From Methanomethylovorans sp. (GTDB taxonomy: Archaea > Halobacteriota > Methanosarcinia > Methanosarcinales > Methanosarcinaceae), in contig JACIVZ010000012.1 of NCBI GenBank assembly GCA_014361205.1, positions 1-33,189 of the forward strand: a stretch of DNA of 33,189 bases. Direction: 5' to 3'. Position numbers and translations under genes: made by a program. Positions 1 to 8,383 of this stretch are shown here, in pieces (positions within the stretch are counted from its first letter, which is position 1; each line of letters begins with the position of its first letter). The notes beneath the pieces are model-generated. The model made no database searches, was not told the DNA's origin, and was given only the letters and a program-made list of their open reading frames with translations.

Positions 1-6
1 TATCGC

Positions 7-12
7 GGAGTG
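7..12 (+). promoter_or_regulatory. Ribosome binding site of guaAA
   Basis: GGAGTG lies 5 bases before the ATG at 18. This supports the ATG at 18 over the second in-frame ATG at 27. Confidence 0.6.
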
Positions 13-17
13 TCTGC

Positions 18-587
18 ATGAAACCAATGAATATTCTTGTTATCAATAATTATGGTCAGTTCTGCCATCTGATCCATCGTACTATACGGGATTTAGAAGT
101 GAATACCAGTATAATATCTAACACTTCTTCTGTGGAAGAAATTCTTTCAAAGGAACCTAATGGACTTGTTCTAAGTGGTGGTCCGAGTTTGGAAAGAGCA
201 GGCAATTGTGAACAGTATATAAAAGAAATTGATATTCCAATTCTTGGCATATGTCTTGGTCATCAGCTGATAGCTAAAACCTTTGGAGGGGATGTTGCTC
301 AAGGTAAATACGGTGGATATGCACAAGTCGAGGTAGAAATCCTCGAGGAAGATGAAATTCTGCAAGGAATGAGTCCAAAGACATATGTATGGGCTTCCCA
401 TGCTGACGAAGTAAAAACGTTACCAGATGGTTTTATCAGGCTGGCAAGGTCTCATATATGTGAAATTGAAGCTATGAAACATGACAAAAAACCTCTTTAC
501 GGCGTACAATGGCATCCAGAAGTTGCCCATACAGAAAAAGGGAAAGAGTTATTCTTAAATTTCTTTAAAGTATGTGAAGAATATTAA
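18..587 (+). CDS. guaAA: GMP synthase, glutamine amidotransferase subunit A
   Basis: This is the class I glutamine amidotransferase subunit of archaeal two-subunit GMP synthase. It hydrolyses glutamine and passes ammonia to the ATP-pyrophosphatase subunit that aminates XMP to GMP. The protein has 189 residues, normal for the separate archaeal subunit. The nucleophile elbow GICLGHQ places the catalytic cysteine at residue 79, and the QWHPEV motif near residue 165 supplies the histidine and glutamate. The oxyanion-side SGGPS motif is at about residue 53. The partner gene guaAB is in this window but about 14 kb away (14434-15348), so the two are not co-transcribed. The gene converges on srp54 with only 18 bases between the stops. 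Confidence 0.95.
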   Translation: MKPMNILVINNYGQFCHLIHRTIRDLEVNTSIISNTSSVEEILSKEPNGLVLSGGPSLERAGNCEQYIKEIDIPILGICLGHQLIAKTFGGDVAQGKYGGYAQVEVEILEEDEILQGMSPKTYVWASHADEVKTLPDGFIRLARSHICEIEAMKHDKKPLYGVQWHPEVAHTEKGKELFLNFFKVCEEY

Positions 588-605
588 TATCACATACTTC
601 TCTAT

Positions 606-1925
606 TCACATGCCAAACTTTTTCATCATTTTCTGCATGTTGAATTTTCCGCCACGCAGACCTTTCATTGTGTTTTGCATCGTTTTGTAATAGCGCAATA
701 ATTCTCTTACATCATCAGGACTACAGCCAGATCCTATGGATATCCTCTTTATTCTGGAGCTGCCTATCACACGAGGATTAAGCATTTCTTCTTCTGTCAT
801 GGAATCCATAATCACCCTATATCGTGTAAGTTTTTCGCCTGTCATCTGATATGCTTCTTCAGGAACTTTCAACCCCATACTTCCTAAAGGCAGCATCTGC
901 ATTATCTGTTTCATAGGTCCCATTTTGTTGAGGGTTTCCAGCTGTTTGTACATATCTTTAAGAGTAAAACGTCCTCTCATTATGGCTTCCATGTCAAGCT
1001 CTTCATCCTTCAGATTATCTTGAGCTTTTTCTATAAGGCCTCTTATATCACCCATTCCAAGCAGCTTGGATATGAATCTGTCTGGTTCGAACTTTTCCAG
1101 GTCATCTGGAGTCTCTCCTACACCGATGAAAGCGATTGAGGAATTAGTTTCAGAAACAGCAGATATAGCCCCACCACCTTTTGCAGTTCCGTCAAGTTTG
1201 GAGATGATAACTCCTGAAATACCAATAGAATCATTAAATGCACGGGCTTGTTCACTTGCCTGCTGGCCAATCGCACCATCTAGCACAAGCAGTTTATAAT
1301 CGGGATGTGCAATGTCATTTATTTGTTCCATTTCCTCTATGAGATCCTTTTCAAGAGAGTGGCGCCCGGCAGTGTCTATTAGTATAACATCATATTTTTC
1401 CATTTCTTTAAGGCCTCTCTCTACAATACCAAGTGCGTCAGAGTTCCCTTCTTCCCCGTAAAAAGCGACATTCAGCTTATCACAAAGCGTCTTTAACTGC
1501 TGAAAAGCTCCTGGTCTGAATGTATCAGCACAAATCACAGCAGGTCTTAGTCCTTTACGCTGGAAATACCTTGCAAGCTTCGCTGTAGTGGTGGTCTTTC
1601 CGCTACCCTGCAACCCTACCATCATTATTTTCTGAGGTTTGAGAGGAATATCAGTACCTTTTCCGATTATATTTATGAGTTCCTGATATACGATCCTTAT
1701 CACATGCTCTCGCGGATTCATACCTGCTGGTATATCTTCCTTCAAAGCACGTTCTTTGATATGGTTAGACATTTTCATGACAAGCTTGACGTTAACATCA
1801 GCCTGCAGCAATGCTCTTTGGATGTCCTTTACCACTTCATTGACCGTGTGTTCGTCTATCCTGCCGGACTTGACGAGTTTCTTAAGTGCATCCTGTAAGG
1901 AGCTTCCAAGTTTTTCCATTACCAT
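606..1925 (-). CDS. srp54: Signal recognition particle 54 kDa protein
   Basis: This is the GTPase of the signal recognition particle. It binds signal sequences as they leave the ribosome and docks with FtsY at the membrane. The 439 residues show the full N-G-M order. The N helical bundle covers about 1-95. The G domain has a P-loop GLQGSGKT at 104-111, DTAGRH for G3 and [12 protein letters not shown] for G4/G5. The methionine-rich M domain fills about 300-439 and includes the RNA-contacting GSSRIKRIS-like stretch. The start [10 protein letters not shown] matches the usual beginning of archaeal SRP54. The gene stands alone between the convergent guaAA and the co-oriented usp gene. It ends with TGA. 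Confidence 0.97.
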   Translation of the reverse strand: MVMEKLGSSLQDALKKLVKSGRIDEHTVNEVVKDIQRALLQADVNVKLVMKMSNHIKERALKEDIPAGMNPREHVIRIVYQELINIIGKGTDIPLKPQKIMMVGLQGSGKTTTTAKLARYFQRKGLRPAVICADTFRPGAFQQLKTLCDKLNVAFYGEEGNSDALGIVERGLKEMEKYDVILIDTAGRHSLEKDLIEEMEQINDIAHPDYKLLVLDGAIGQQASEQARAFNDSIGISGVIISKLDGTAKGGGAISAVSETNSSIAFIGVGETPDDLEKFEPDRFISKLLGMGDIRGLIEKAQDNLKDEELDMEAIMRGRFTLKDMYKQLETLNKMGPMKQIMQMLPLGSMGLKVPEEAYQMTGEKLTRYRVIMDSMTEEEMLNPRVIGSSRIKRISIGSGCSPDDVRELLRYYKTMQNTMKGLRGGKFNMQKMMKKFGM

Positions 1926-1976
1926 TTAAGGATCGCCCTGTTCAGTTCTTTTTCATTATTAAAGGGTTGCCTTTAT

Positions 1977-2060
1977 TTAATTATATTGCAGGACTTTCAG
2001 ATGCTCAATATTATCTCCTGCACCTATGATGTAATCCATTTCAGAAGCAGTGAAAGCCAT
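1977..2060 (-). CDS. Possible 27-residue small ORF upstream of srp54
   Basis: ATG at 2060 opens 27 codons ending in TAA at 1977. The product begins MAFTASEMDY and has a mixed, soluble-looking composition. No ribosome binding site lies at the usual distance. The codon directly before the ATG is an in-frame TAG, and the frame stays open another 17 codons upstream, starting at a GTG inside a GAGGTG. I do not recognise it; it may be chance or a remnant. Confidence 0.15.
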   Translation of the reverse strand: MAFTASEMDYIIGAGDNIEHLKVLQYN

Positions 2061-2064
2061 CTAT

Positions 2065-2084
2065 CTTTTGGAGTATGCCAAAAG
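2065..2084 (-). terminator. Hairpin downstream of the usp gene
   Basis: CTTTTGG and CCAAAAG form a 7-bp stem around a 6-base loop, 67 bases past the TGA at 2152 of the extended usp frame. No long T-run follows, so it may be a processing or 3-prime-end structure rather than a classical terminator. Confidence 0.35.
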
Positions 2085-2151
2085 GAGAAATAAGAAGGTG
2101 ATACAGTGTTTCACCTCAATAGGAACTATGTTGATAAGTATTTCTGCCTGA

Positions 2152-2616
2152 TCACTTTACTACCATTACTCGTGTCTTTGCATGCCTTACAACGTCTACA
2201 GCCACGCTGCCCATTACTATTCTGTCGATGCCGGATCTTCCCAGTGTTCCCATTACTATCAAATCAATGTCGTTCATCTATGCAAAGTTAATTATCTCAG
2301 AACCTAGATATCCTTTGAGCATCACAGTTTCAACTTCAACTCCGGCTTTTTCTGCCATGTCTTTCACAACATCAAGTGTTCTTTTCCCATCCTCTTCGAG
2401 ACGTTCTTGAAATTCCTTTTCCGCAATTGAAACTGCTTTTGGAGGCTCAATAGGCATACCAAAATATGAAAGATGAGGTATATAAGGCAAGACATTAACT
2501 GCAAAAAGTTTTGCACCTGCCAGCTTTGCTATCTCTATTGCAGAGGACGCTGCTTTCTTTGCATTTTCTGAGCCATCAGTTGCAATGACTATTTTTTTGT
2601 ACATTTCTCTTTGCAT
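2152..2616 (-). CDS. Universal stress protein (UspA family) with an in-frame TAG at codon 113
   Basis: This UspA-fold protein would have 154 residues if the TAG at 2278-2280 is read as an amino acid. The first part begins MQREMYKKIVIATDGS, the usual first strand with the ATP-site aspartate. After the TAG the same frame continues MNDIDLIVMGTLGRSG, then DRIVMGSVAVDVVRHAK and VMVVK, ending at TGA. GTLGRSG with the later GS is the standard Usp nucleotide-binding motif G-2X-G-9X-G(S/T). No indel is needed: the TAG sits where homologues usually have FAEENDIDLI, with glutamate at that position. The start is set by GGGGAGTGG six bases before the ATG. Three readings are possible: UAG decoded as pyrrolysine (known in Methanosarcinaceae), stop-and-restart at the immediately following ATG, or a nonsense mutation. 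Confidence 0.8.
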
Positions 2617-2790
2617 ATTATACCACTCCCCGTTTATTCCTTTATTAAAAGTTAAGCCGCCCAGAGAATAAAGCTTTTGGGCAAGTTTAATATGGGTTCA
2701 ATGGAATAGCTTTTCCTCCCCTTACTTCACATAGATATAATCAACAGATAAGCATCAATTTGAACTTAATAAAAACAGTTTCTTCTAAAT

Positions 2791-2868
2791 TGGTAGCGGG
2801 GAATGGATTCGAACCATTGGTCTACGGGTTATGAGCCCGTCGGGATCTCCTGGCTACCCTACCCCGCT
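2791..2868 (-). tRNA. Initiator tRNA-Met (CAT)
   Basis: On the minus strand an AGCGGGG acceptor pairs with CCCCGCT, followed by an A discriminator and an encoded CCA. The anticodon loop is CTCATAA with CAT at 2831-2833. The anticodon stem ends in three G-C pairs next to the loop (GGG/CCC), the hallmark of initiator tRNA, and the AGCGG start is typical for archaeal initiators. A TATA-like AATATAAAAT stretch lies just upstream at about 2875-2885. Confidence 0.95.
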
Positions 2869-3002
2869 TCACATTTTATATTGCTTGATGTACTCTTTCT
2901 CAAGGGTATTATTACAGATAAATGTTACGATGGAACATCTCTCTTTTTGTATTGTAGGAAGAGTTTTAATATATCACTGTGCTATTTTAAAAACGGTGAA
3001 AT

Positions 3003-3428
3003 ATGTCACATAAGTGCACCAGATGTGGAGAAATATTTGTTGATGGGGCTGCAGTCATCCTTAGTGGATGTCCGTCATGTGGATGGAATAAGTTCCTCTA
3101 CGTCAAAGATCACGAAGAAGAACATAAAGTCTCAGAAGAAATCTCTAATGATATTATTGATGAAACCCGCAAGCAAGTAACTCCTGCAGAGAAACTCATA
3201 AAGGAGATAGATGAAATCATAGGGATAGAAAAGGAAGAACGCACTTTCGTGGAGGAAGATGGGGACAGAGTCGAATCTGTCAGAATACTGGGACCGGGTT
3301 CATACGAACTTAATCTGGATTCTCTTTTACAGCGCAAGGAAATAATTATGGCTATCAAGGAAGATGGCACATATGCTCTGCATCTCCCATCTGTTTTCAA
3401 GGCAGATAAAAAAGAAAAGAAGAAATGA
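3003..3428 (+). CDS. Zinc-ribbon protein, OapC/ArvC-like (COG3364)
   Basis: A 141-residue protein with an N-terminal zinc ribbon: Cys5-x2-Cys8 and Cys23-x2-Cys26. The ribbon is followed by an acidic, charged linker at about 35-85 and a compact C-terminal domain (about 85-135) with a YELNLDSLL core. This arrangement matches the archaeal zinc-ribbon family that NCBI labels OapC/ArvC; its biochemical role is not settled. GGTGA lies 4 bases before the ATG, and TTTAATATATC at 2962-2972 is a plausible TATA box. The membrane acyltransferase gene begins 21 bases downstream, so the two may share a transcript. Confidence 0.75.
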   Translation: MSHKCTRCGEIFVDGAAVILSGCPSCGWNKFLYVKDHEEEHKVSEEISNDIIDETRKQVTPAEKLIKEIDEIIGIEKEERTFVEEDGDRVESVRILGPGSYELNLDSLLQRKEIIMAIKEDGTYALHLPSVFKADKKEKKK

Positions 3429-3449
3429 GTATTTCCGGAGCAGCGTGCA

Positions 3450-4208
3450 ATGCGCAGCGTTTACAACCGGTTTTGGGAAATAGATGCACTAAGAGGAATA
3501 GCCATAATCCTTATGGTGTTCTTCCATTTCATTTATGATCTTGTTTTCTTTGAGGTATTGCAGATAAATCTCCTCCCCTGGCCTGTTGTCCTTATTGGCA
3601 GAATTGCATCCATACTTTTTATTTTTTTGGTAGGTGTGTCCCTTACTCTGAGTTACTCCAGATTGATAGCTTCTGGTTCACAAATCAGTTTCAATAAATA
3701 CCTAAAGAGAGGTTTTCATATTTTTTTCTATGGGCTTATAATCACCACAGGAAGCTGGCTTATTTTTCCAGATAAAGTGATAGTATTCGGTATTTTGCAT
3801 TTTATTGGTGTAGCCATCATCTTGTCCTATCCTCTACTGAAATATCGTTTTCTTAATCTTATAGGAGGCTTTTTAATTGTTTTTGTGGGGAGATTAATAG
3901 AGTATGTGACAGTTGATTTTCCGTGGTTAGTGTGGCTTGGACTTGTACCTGCAGATTTTCAAACACTTGATTATTTTCCGTTGCTGCCCTGGTTTGGTAT
4001 TACTATGATCGGGATATTCACAGGCAACATCATGTACAAAGATTACCAGCGTAAATATGACCTGCCTGATTTATCTAGTCATCCGTTGATATCTATTCTT
4101 AAGTTAATGGGAAGAAAATCACTGCTAATATATCTCGTACATCAACCATTGATTGTCTTTTTCCTTTACATTAGTAGAGTCATTGATTTGCATATCATGG
4201 GTATTTAG
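3450..4208 (+). CDS. Membrane protein of the heparan-alpha-glucosaminide acetyltransferase-like family (DUF1624)
   Basis: A 252-residue multi-pass membrane protein with about seven hydrophobic segments. It begins with the family signature RFWEIDALRGIAIILM followed by FFHFIYD; in related acyltransferases the histidine of this segment is essential. Relatives move acyl groups across or at membranes. The substrate in archaea is unknown, though cell-surface glycans or lipids are reasonable guesses. GGAG lies 9 bases before the ATG. The stop is TAG, one of only three TAG stops in the window. Reading past it meets another TAG after four codons, so this TAG is most likely a true stop. Confidence 0.8.
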   Translation: MRSVYNRFWEIDALRGIAIILMVFFHFIYDLVFFEVLQINLLPWPVVLIGRIASILFIFLVGVSLTLSYSRLIASGSQISFNKYLKRGFHIFFYGLIITTGSWLIFPDKVIVFGILHFIGVAIILSYPLLKYRFLNLIGGFLIVFVGRLIEYVTVDFPWLVWLGLVPADFQTLDYFPLLPWFGITMIGIFTGNIMYKDYQRKYDLPDLSSHPLISILKLMGRKSLLIYLVHQPLIVFFLYISRVIDLHIMGI

Positions 4209-4243
4209 TATCTTATGCAATAGTTATTTGGAAATGCGATGTT

Positions 4244-5326
4244 TCAAAAATCTGTAATCAGAGTTTGTCTCTCGTCTATTTTTTCAAGATTTGAAACTCC
4301 AACTCCAAGTAATCTGAACCTTCCCGTTCCTGTGAATTTTTTCATAAGATTCAGGGCTTCACGTCTAATTACGTAGAGGTCAGTACTGGCACAACTCAAA
4401 GTTTTGGAGCGGGTATATGTAGTAAAGTTCTCATATCTTACCCTAATAGTGATAGTACGGAAACGATACTTTTTTTTCATGAGAGATGAATGTACTTTAT
4501 CGGATAAATCATAAAATACTTTTTTTATAATAGTAGGATCATCTATATCTTCATCAAAGGTATCCTCCTTACTAATGGATTTAACTCCTTTTTTTTCCTC
4601 TATTCCTCTGAGGTCTATCCCATTAGCCAGAGAGTGCATCATTAATCCAAATTTTCCAAAACGTGCTATGAGTAGCTGTACATCATATGTAGCCAGCTGT
4701 TCCACTTTCTCAATTCCCATTTCATGCAGCAGGGGAACCGTTTTCTTTCCGATTCCAGGTATTTTTGATATAGGCAGAGGGTATAAAAATTGCTTTACTT
4801 CTTCTGGTCTTACAACAGTTAGACCATCGGGTTTACTGAAATCGGATGCAATTTTAGCAATCACTTTATTAGGTGCAATTCCCACGGAGCATGTAAGACC
4901 TTCCTGATAAAGTATATTTTCTTTTATTTTCTTTGCGATATGAATAGCTTTATCGTAGTCCGTAATATCCATGCCAAGTTCCATATATGCTTCATCTACA
5001 CTGACCTGCTGAAATCTATAGGAAAAACCTTTTAGTAATTTCATTATCCTGCAAGATGTACTTTTATAGAGCTCCATATTCACAGGCAGGTATACAGCAT
5101 CAGGACACAGTTTATATGCACTTGATATAGGCATGCCCGAATGTATACCATATTTACGTGCTTCATAGGAACAAGTGCTTACTACTCCTCTCCCTCTTCC
5201 CCCTTTTGGATCAGATCCCACTACAACAGGTCTTCCTTTAAGTTCAGGTCTTTCTTTAGTTTCCACTGATGAATAAAAACTATCCATATCTACGTGGAGT
5301 GTTATTTGCGGTTGATTTGTTTTCAT
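4244..5326 (-). CDS. dinB: DNA polymerase IV (Y-family translesion polymerase)
   Basis: A 360-residue Y-family polymerase for replication past damaged bases. The palm begins with HVDMDSFYSSVE, giving the first metal-binding aspartate at residue 13; the second catalytic pair is in SVDEAYMEL. SYEARKYGI is the conserved nucleotide-contacting finger motif. The helix-hairpin-helix thumb IPGIGKKT follows, and a little-finger domain occupies about 240-345. The last seven residues, QTLITDF, fit a minimal PCNA-interacting (PIP) box. The gene converges on the acyltransferase-like gene and ends in TGA. Confidence 0.96.
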   Translation of the reverse strand: MKTNQPQITLHVDMDSFYSSVETKERPELKGRPVVVGSDPKGGRGRGVVSTCSYEARKYGIHSGMPISSAYKLCPDAVYLPVNMELYKSTSCRIMKLLKGFSYRFQQVSVDEAYMELGMDITDYDKAIHIAKKIKENILYQEGLTCSVGIAPNKVIAKIASDFSKPDGLTVVRPEEVKQFLYPLPISKIPGIGKKTVPLLHEMGIEKVEQLATYDVQLLIARFGKFGLMMHSLANGIDLRGIEEKKGVKSISKEDTFDEDIDDPTIIKKVFYDLSDKVHSSLMKKKYRFRTITIRVRYENFTTYTRSKTLSCASTDLYVIRREALNLMKKFTGTGRFRLLGVGVSNLEKIDERQTLITDF

Positions 5327-5458
5327 TTATGCTCTCATATATAATGAAAAGTTTATAATTACTTAGCTATGCGCAGTGAAAGTAATATTCTCTAAATTTT
5401 CCCTTTCCGGTGTATTGAAATATTATTATCTACTTATTGATGAAATAAGGCGAGTCCA

Positions 5459-5746
5459 ATGTACGTGTACATTTCTATTTTGGCTTATTTTGTAGTACTA
5501 TTTCTCACATTAAGGGACATTCGTATATTTAGGCGCACAAGGCTTGTTTCATATAGAAAAGGAGCTATGAAAGGTATTATCTCTTCTTTTGTAATGTTAT
5601 TTGGAGTCATAATAACTTCGCTTAATCCTGAATTAGGTCTTTTGGTTGTTTTCATAGGTCTCTATATAAACCGTAAGGGACAAAGAGAAGTTGTATTTAA
5701 ACAGGCTAACGTTATTGACAGGCTGCTTGGAAAGACTGATATATGA
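5459..5746 (+). CDS. Small membrane protein of unknown function
   Basis: A 95-residue protein with three predicted membrane segments, at about 3-18, 38-56 and 58-72, separated by a basic loop (FRRTRLVSYRKGAMKG). The C-terminus is charged and probably cytoplasmic. I do not recognise a family. It stands alone between dinB (divergent) and the S17e gene. The composition is like its neighbours, so it looks like a real gene, probably lineage-specific. Confidence 0.6.
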   Translation: MYVYISILAYFVVLFLTLRDIRIFRRTRLVSYRKGAMKGIISSFVMLFGVIITSLNPELGLLVVFIGLYINRKGQREVVFKQANVIDRLLGKTDI

Positions 5747-5931
5747 TGCTGTGAATTTAAACATTTATCTGGTATACCGCTTTTATGGAAACAGGATATA
5801 GTTAGATGTATCTTTCAATCCAAAAGTTATAAATGCATGAGCAATTATAAGCGGTACAAATTCCACGTTAGAGTTCATAATACTTAAAAATAGTATGAAA
5901 TAATATGCTTGAATCAAATAATAATTGAATA

Positions 5932-5937
5932 TAGGAG
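5932..5937 (+). promoter_or_regulatory. Ribosome binding site for rps17e
   Basis: TAGGAG ends 8 bases before the ATG at 5946 and fixes that start rather than the ATG at 5925. Confidence 0.65.
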
Positions 5938-5945
5938 AATCATAC

Positions 5946-6140
5946 ATGGGAAATATCAGACAGAACAATATCAAGACAATTTCACTTCGCCTTATAGAAG
6001 CTCATGGCGACGTTTTCACAAAGGACTTTGATACTAACAAGCACCTTGTGACGCAATATACTACAATTCAAAGTAAAGTCATAAGAAACCGTGTAGCAGG
6101 CTATGTCACTCGTAAGATGACGCACGTACGTACTGAATAA
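5946..6140 (+). CDS. rps17e: 30S ribosomal protein S17e
   Basis: A 64-residue small-subunit protein found in archaea and eukaryotes. It begins [18 protein letters not shown] and contains FTKDFDTNK followed by the basic [13 protein letters not shown] segment, typical of the short archaeal S17e. The start is set by the TAGGAG ribosome binding site. dapA begins 19 bases after its stop, so it may share a transcript with the lysine genes, an arrangement seen in related methanogens. Confidence 0.93.
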   Translation: MGNIRQNNIKTISLRLIEAHGDVFTKDFDTNKHLVTQYTTIQSKVIRNRVAGYVTRKMTHVRTE

Positions 6141-6159
6141 GTTCATTAGTCGAGGTATC

Positions 6160-7035
6160 ATGTTCGAAGGAGTATTCCCTGCTCTAATAACACCATTCGA
6201 TGCTGATAACCGTATAGACGTCACTTCTTTCAAAAACATTATAGATTATGTAGAAAAAGGTGGGGTTTCCGGAGTGGTGGTTTGTGGAACAACAGGCGAA
6301 TCTGCTACCATGTCCACGCAGGAGCACATGGACCTCATTGACCTTGCAGTTGAATCTGCCACAACTACTGTTATTGCCGGTACCGGTTCGAACAATACAA
6401 CCGAGGCTGTAGAGCTCACTAGACATGCGTATGATACAGGTGCAAATGCAGTACTGACCATATCTCCCTATTACAATAAACCAAACAATGCAGGTCTTAT
6501 TGCACACTTTTCCAGCATTGCCAGATGTGCAGATATCCCAGTTATCCTGTACAATGTACCTTCACGCACCGGTCAGGACATGCCTCTGGAAGTCATCACA
6601 GAGCTTGCCAAGATAGATAACATCATAGGCATAAAGGAGGCAAGCGGAAATCCGGTGAAAGTTTCTCGTATAATTGAAAATACAATGGACGAAGACTTCA
6701 TGGTCCTTTCAGGTGATGATAACCTCACCTTGCCTTTGATGTCTCTGGGTGCGGTCGGTGTTATTTCAGTAGTTGCTAATGTTGTTCCTGAAAAAATGGT
6801 AGATCTAGTAAGTTCAATTAAAAATAATGATATTAAAACAGCTCAAAAACTTCACTATGAACTTGCCCCTCTTACGAGAGTTCTCTTTTCTGAAACAAAT
6901 CCCATACCTGTGAAAAAAGCTATGGAGATGTTAGGTTTGGCAAATGGAAGATTGAGGCTTCCTCTTGCTCCTTTGAGCAGAGAGCATGAAATGTCGCTGG
7001 AAGAAGTTCTAAGAGACCTTGGGTGTATATCATGA
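6160..7035 (+). CDS. dapA: 4-hydroxy-tetrahydrodipicolinate synthase
   Basis: This enzyme condenses pyruvate with aspartate semialdehyde, the first committed step to diaminopimelate and lysine. The 291 residues form a class I aldolase barrel. GTTGES near residue 45 binds the pyruvate carboxylate, YYNKP near 108 and YNVPSRTG near 130 hold the catalytic tyrosine and arginine, and GIKEASG near 160 contains the Schiff-base lysine. The start MFEGVFPALITPF is the usual family beginning. The stop overlaps the dapB start as ATGA, so the two are translationally coupled. Confidence 0.96.
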   Translation: MFEGVFPALITPFDADNRIDVTSFKNIIDYVEKGGVSGVVVCGTTGESATMSTQEHMDLIDLAVESATTTVIAGTGSNNTTEAVELTRHAYDTGANAVLTISPYYNKPNNAGLIAHFSSIARCADIPVILYNVPSRTGQDMPLEVITELAKIDNIIGIKEASGNPVKVSRIIENTMDEDFMVLSGDDNLTLPLMSLGAVGVISVVANVVPEKMVDLVSSIKNNDIKTAQKLHYELAPLTRVLFSETNPIPVKKAMEMLGLANGRLRLPLAPLSREHEMSLEEVLRDLGCIS

Positions 7036-7832
7036 TAAGAGCAGCAGTCACAGGTGCTTCAGGAAGGATGGGTAAGCTTATTATTTCTAATATTATTTCT
7101 TTGAAAGAAATGGAACTGTCGGCAGCATTTGATTTGGTGAACATTGGTCAGGATGCAGGAGAAATAGCACAGGTTGGTCATCTTGGTGTTCCCATATCTG
7201 ATGTAAAAGATATGGAAAAAATCCTTAAGGAATCATACACTGATGTACTGATTGATTTTACGATATCAGATGCAACGGTTGTCAATGCTCCCAGAGCAGC
7301 TTCAGCTGGCGTAAATCTTGTTATCGGAACAACTGGTTTTTCCAATGAGCAAAGAAAAATTATTGAAGCAGCCATTAATGAACATGGTGTTGCAGGCATA
7401 ATCTCTCCGAATTTCTCAATAGGTGTAAATGTCTTTTTCAAAATAGTAGCGGAAGCTTCTAAATATCTTGAAGATTTTGATATTGAAATTATTGAAGCCC
7501 ACCATAATAAGAAAAAAGATGCCCCAAGTGGCACTGCCATGAAAGCGGCAGATGTGATCAGTGCTGTATTGGGTGGCAAAAAATATATCTTCGGTCGCCA
7601 AGGTCTTGCTCCCCGCAGCAACGAAATAGGCATCCATGCAGTGCGTGGTGGAGACATTGTAGGTGATCACACTGTACTGTTTGCCGGAGATGGTGAACGT
7701 ATTGAGATAAAACATCAGGCTCATTCCAGGCAGGCTTTTGCATCAGGTGCTGTAAAGGCTGCAGCATGGATATGCAATGCAAAGCCGGGGATTTATACAA
7801 TGGAAGACATTCTGGGTCTTCAATTATATTAA
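7032..7832 (+). CDS. dapB: 4-hydroxy-tetrahydrodipicolinate reductase
   Basis: This enzyme reduces the DapA product with NAD(P)H to tetrahydrodipicolinate. The 266-residue protein has the Rossmann motif GASGRMGK at about residues 8-15 and GTTGF near 95. The catalytic signature EAHHNKKKDAPSGTA near 150 carries the histidine and lysine. The ATG at 7032 is preferred over a GTG at 7023 because it overlaps the dapA stop in the ATGA arrangement and gives the normal IRAAVTGASG start. Transcription probably ends in the T-rich tract before the convergent pyrI. Confidence 0.96.
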   Translation: MIRAAVTGASGRMGKLIISNIISLKEMELSAAFDLVNIGQDAGEIAQVGHLGVPISDVKDMEKILKESYTDVLIDFTISDATVVNAPRAASAGVNLVIGTTGFSNEQRKIIEAAINEHGVAGIISPNFSIGVNVFFKIVAEASKYLEDFDIEIIEAHHNKKKDAPSGTAMKAADVISAVLGGKKYIFGRQGLAPRSNEIGIHAVRGGDIVGDHTVLFAGDGERIEIKHQAHSRQAFASGAVKAAAWICNAKPGIYTMEDILGLQLY

Positions 7833-7868
7833 TTATTTTAAAATATATTTATTACATTGAATGCGTTG

Positions 7869-7887
7869 TGTCTATTTATTTTTAATT
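7869..7887. terminator. T/A-rich tract between convergent dapB and pyrI
   Basis: The 62-base gap between dapB and pyrI is almost purely A and T, with CTATTTATTTTTAATT on the plus strand and matching T-rich stretches on the minus strand. Archaeal polymerase terminates at T-runs, so this could serve both directions. Confidence 0.4.
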
Positions 7888-7894
7888 AAAACTC

Positions 7895-8383
7895 CTAAAG
7901 TAAATGATCAGCTATGTTCTCTGATATTATGCGTTCACAGTAAACACAGCGCAGGTTAATTTTATTATTTTCTTCATATACCCGGAATTTGGATGTAATA
8001 GGTTCTGAACTGTTTGAGATGCAGTTAGGGTTGACACATTGTACGACCCCTTCTACATATTCAGGTATTTTCACTCTGTTTTTTTTGAGGACTTTGAAAT
8101 CCCTTATTATATTGATTGTTGCATTGGGAGCTATCAATGATATTTTATCGAGTTCTTTCACTTTCAGTTCTCTGTTCTCTATTTTTACAACATCTTTTTT
8201 CCCATACTTACTAGGAGAATTGATGAGTACGCTTACCACACTTTCAAATTGTCCGGGTAATTTAAGGATATGCAGGACATTAAGAGCTTGACCTGCATTA
8301 ATATGATCTATCACAGTACCATTTTCTATTGGTCTTACTCGAAGTCCAGGTTCATTCTCAAAGTTGAGATGCTCCTTATTCAT
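7895..8383 (-). CDS. pyrI: Aspartate carbamoyltransferase regulatory subunit
   Basis: This subunit binds nucleotide effectors and holds the catalytic trimers of aspartate transcarbamoylase together. The 162 residues have the allosteric domain first (LRVRPIENGTVIDHI, then NINSPSKYGKKD-type motif) and a C-terminal zinc domain. The four zinc ligands are CVNPNC and CVYC. The start codon overlaps the pyrB stop (ATGA), so production is coupled to the catalytic subunit. The stop is TAG, followed in frame by only two codons and TAA. Confidence 0.96.
   Translation of the reverse strand: MNKEHLNFENEPGLRVRPIENGTVIDHINAGQALNVLHILKLPGQFESVVSVLINSPSKYGKKDVVKIENRELKVKELDKISLIAPNATINIIRDFKVLKKNRVKIPEYVEGVVQCVNPNCISNSSEPITSKFRVYEENNKINLRCVYCERIISENIADHLL

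Noticed and set aside
2803-3180. Open frame of 125 codons running through the tRNA-Met gene
   Set aside because: It overlaps the tRNA and the zinc-ribbon gene in another frame and has no family-like features.
4206-4230. TAG readthrough of the membrane acyltransferase-like gene
   Set aside because: Another TAG follows after four codons, and the family normally ends here, so this TAG is taken as a true stop.
7178-7657. Long minus-strand open frame of 159 codons opposite dapB
   Set aside because: It is the complement of a well conserved gene, with low-complexity content and no ribosome binding site.
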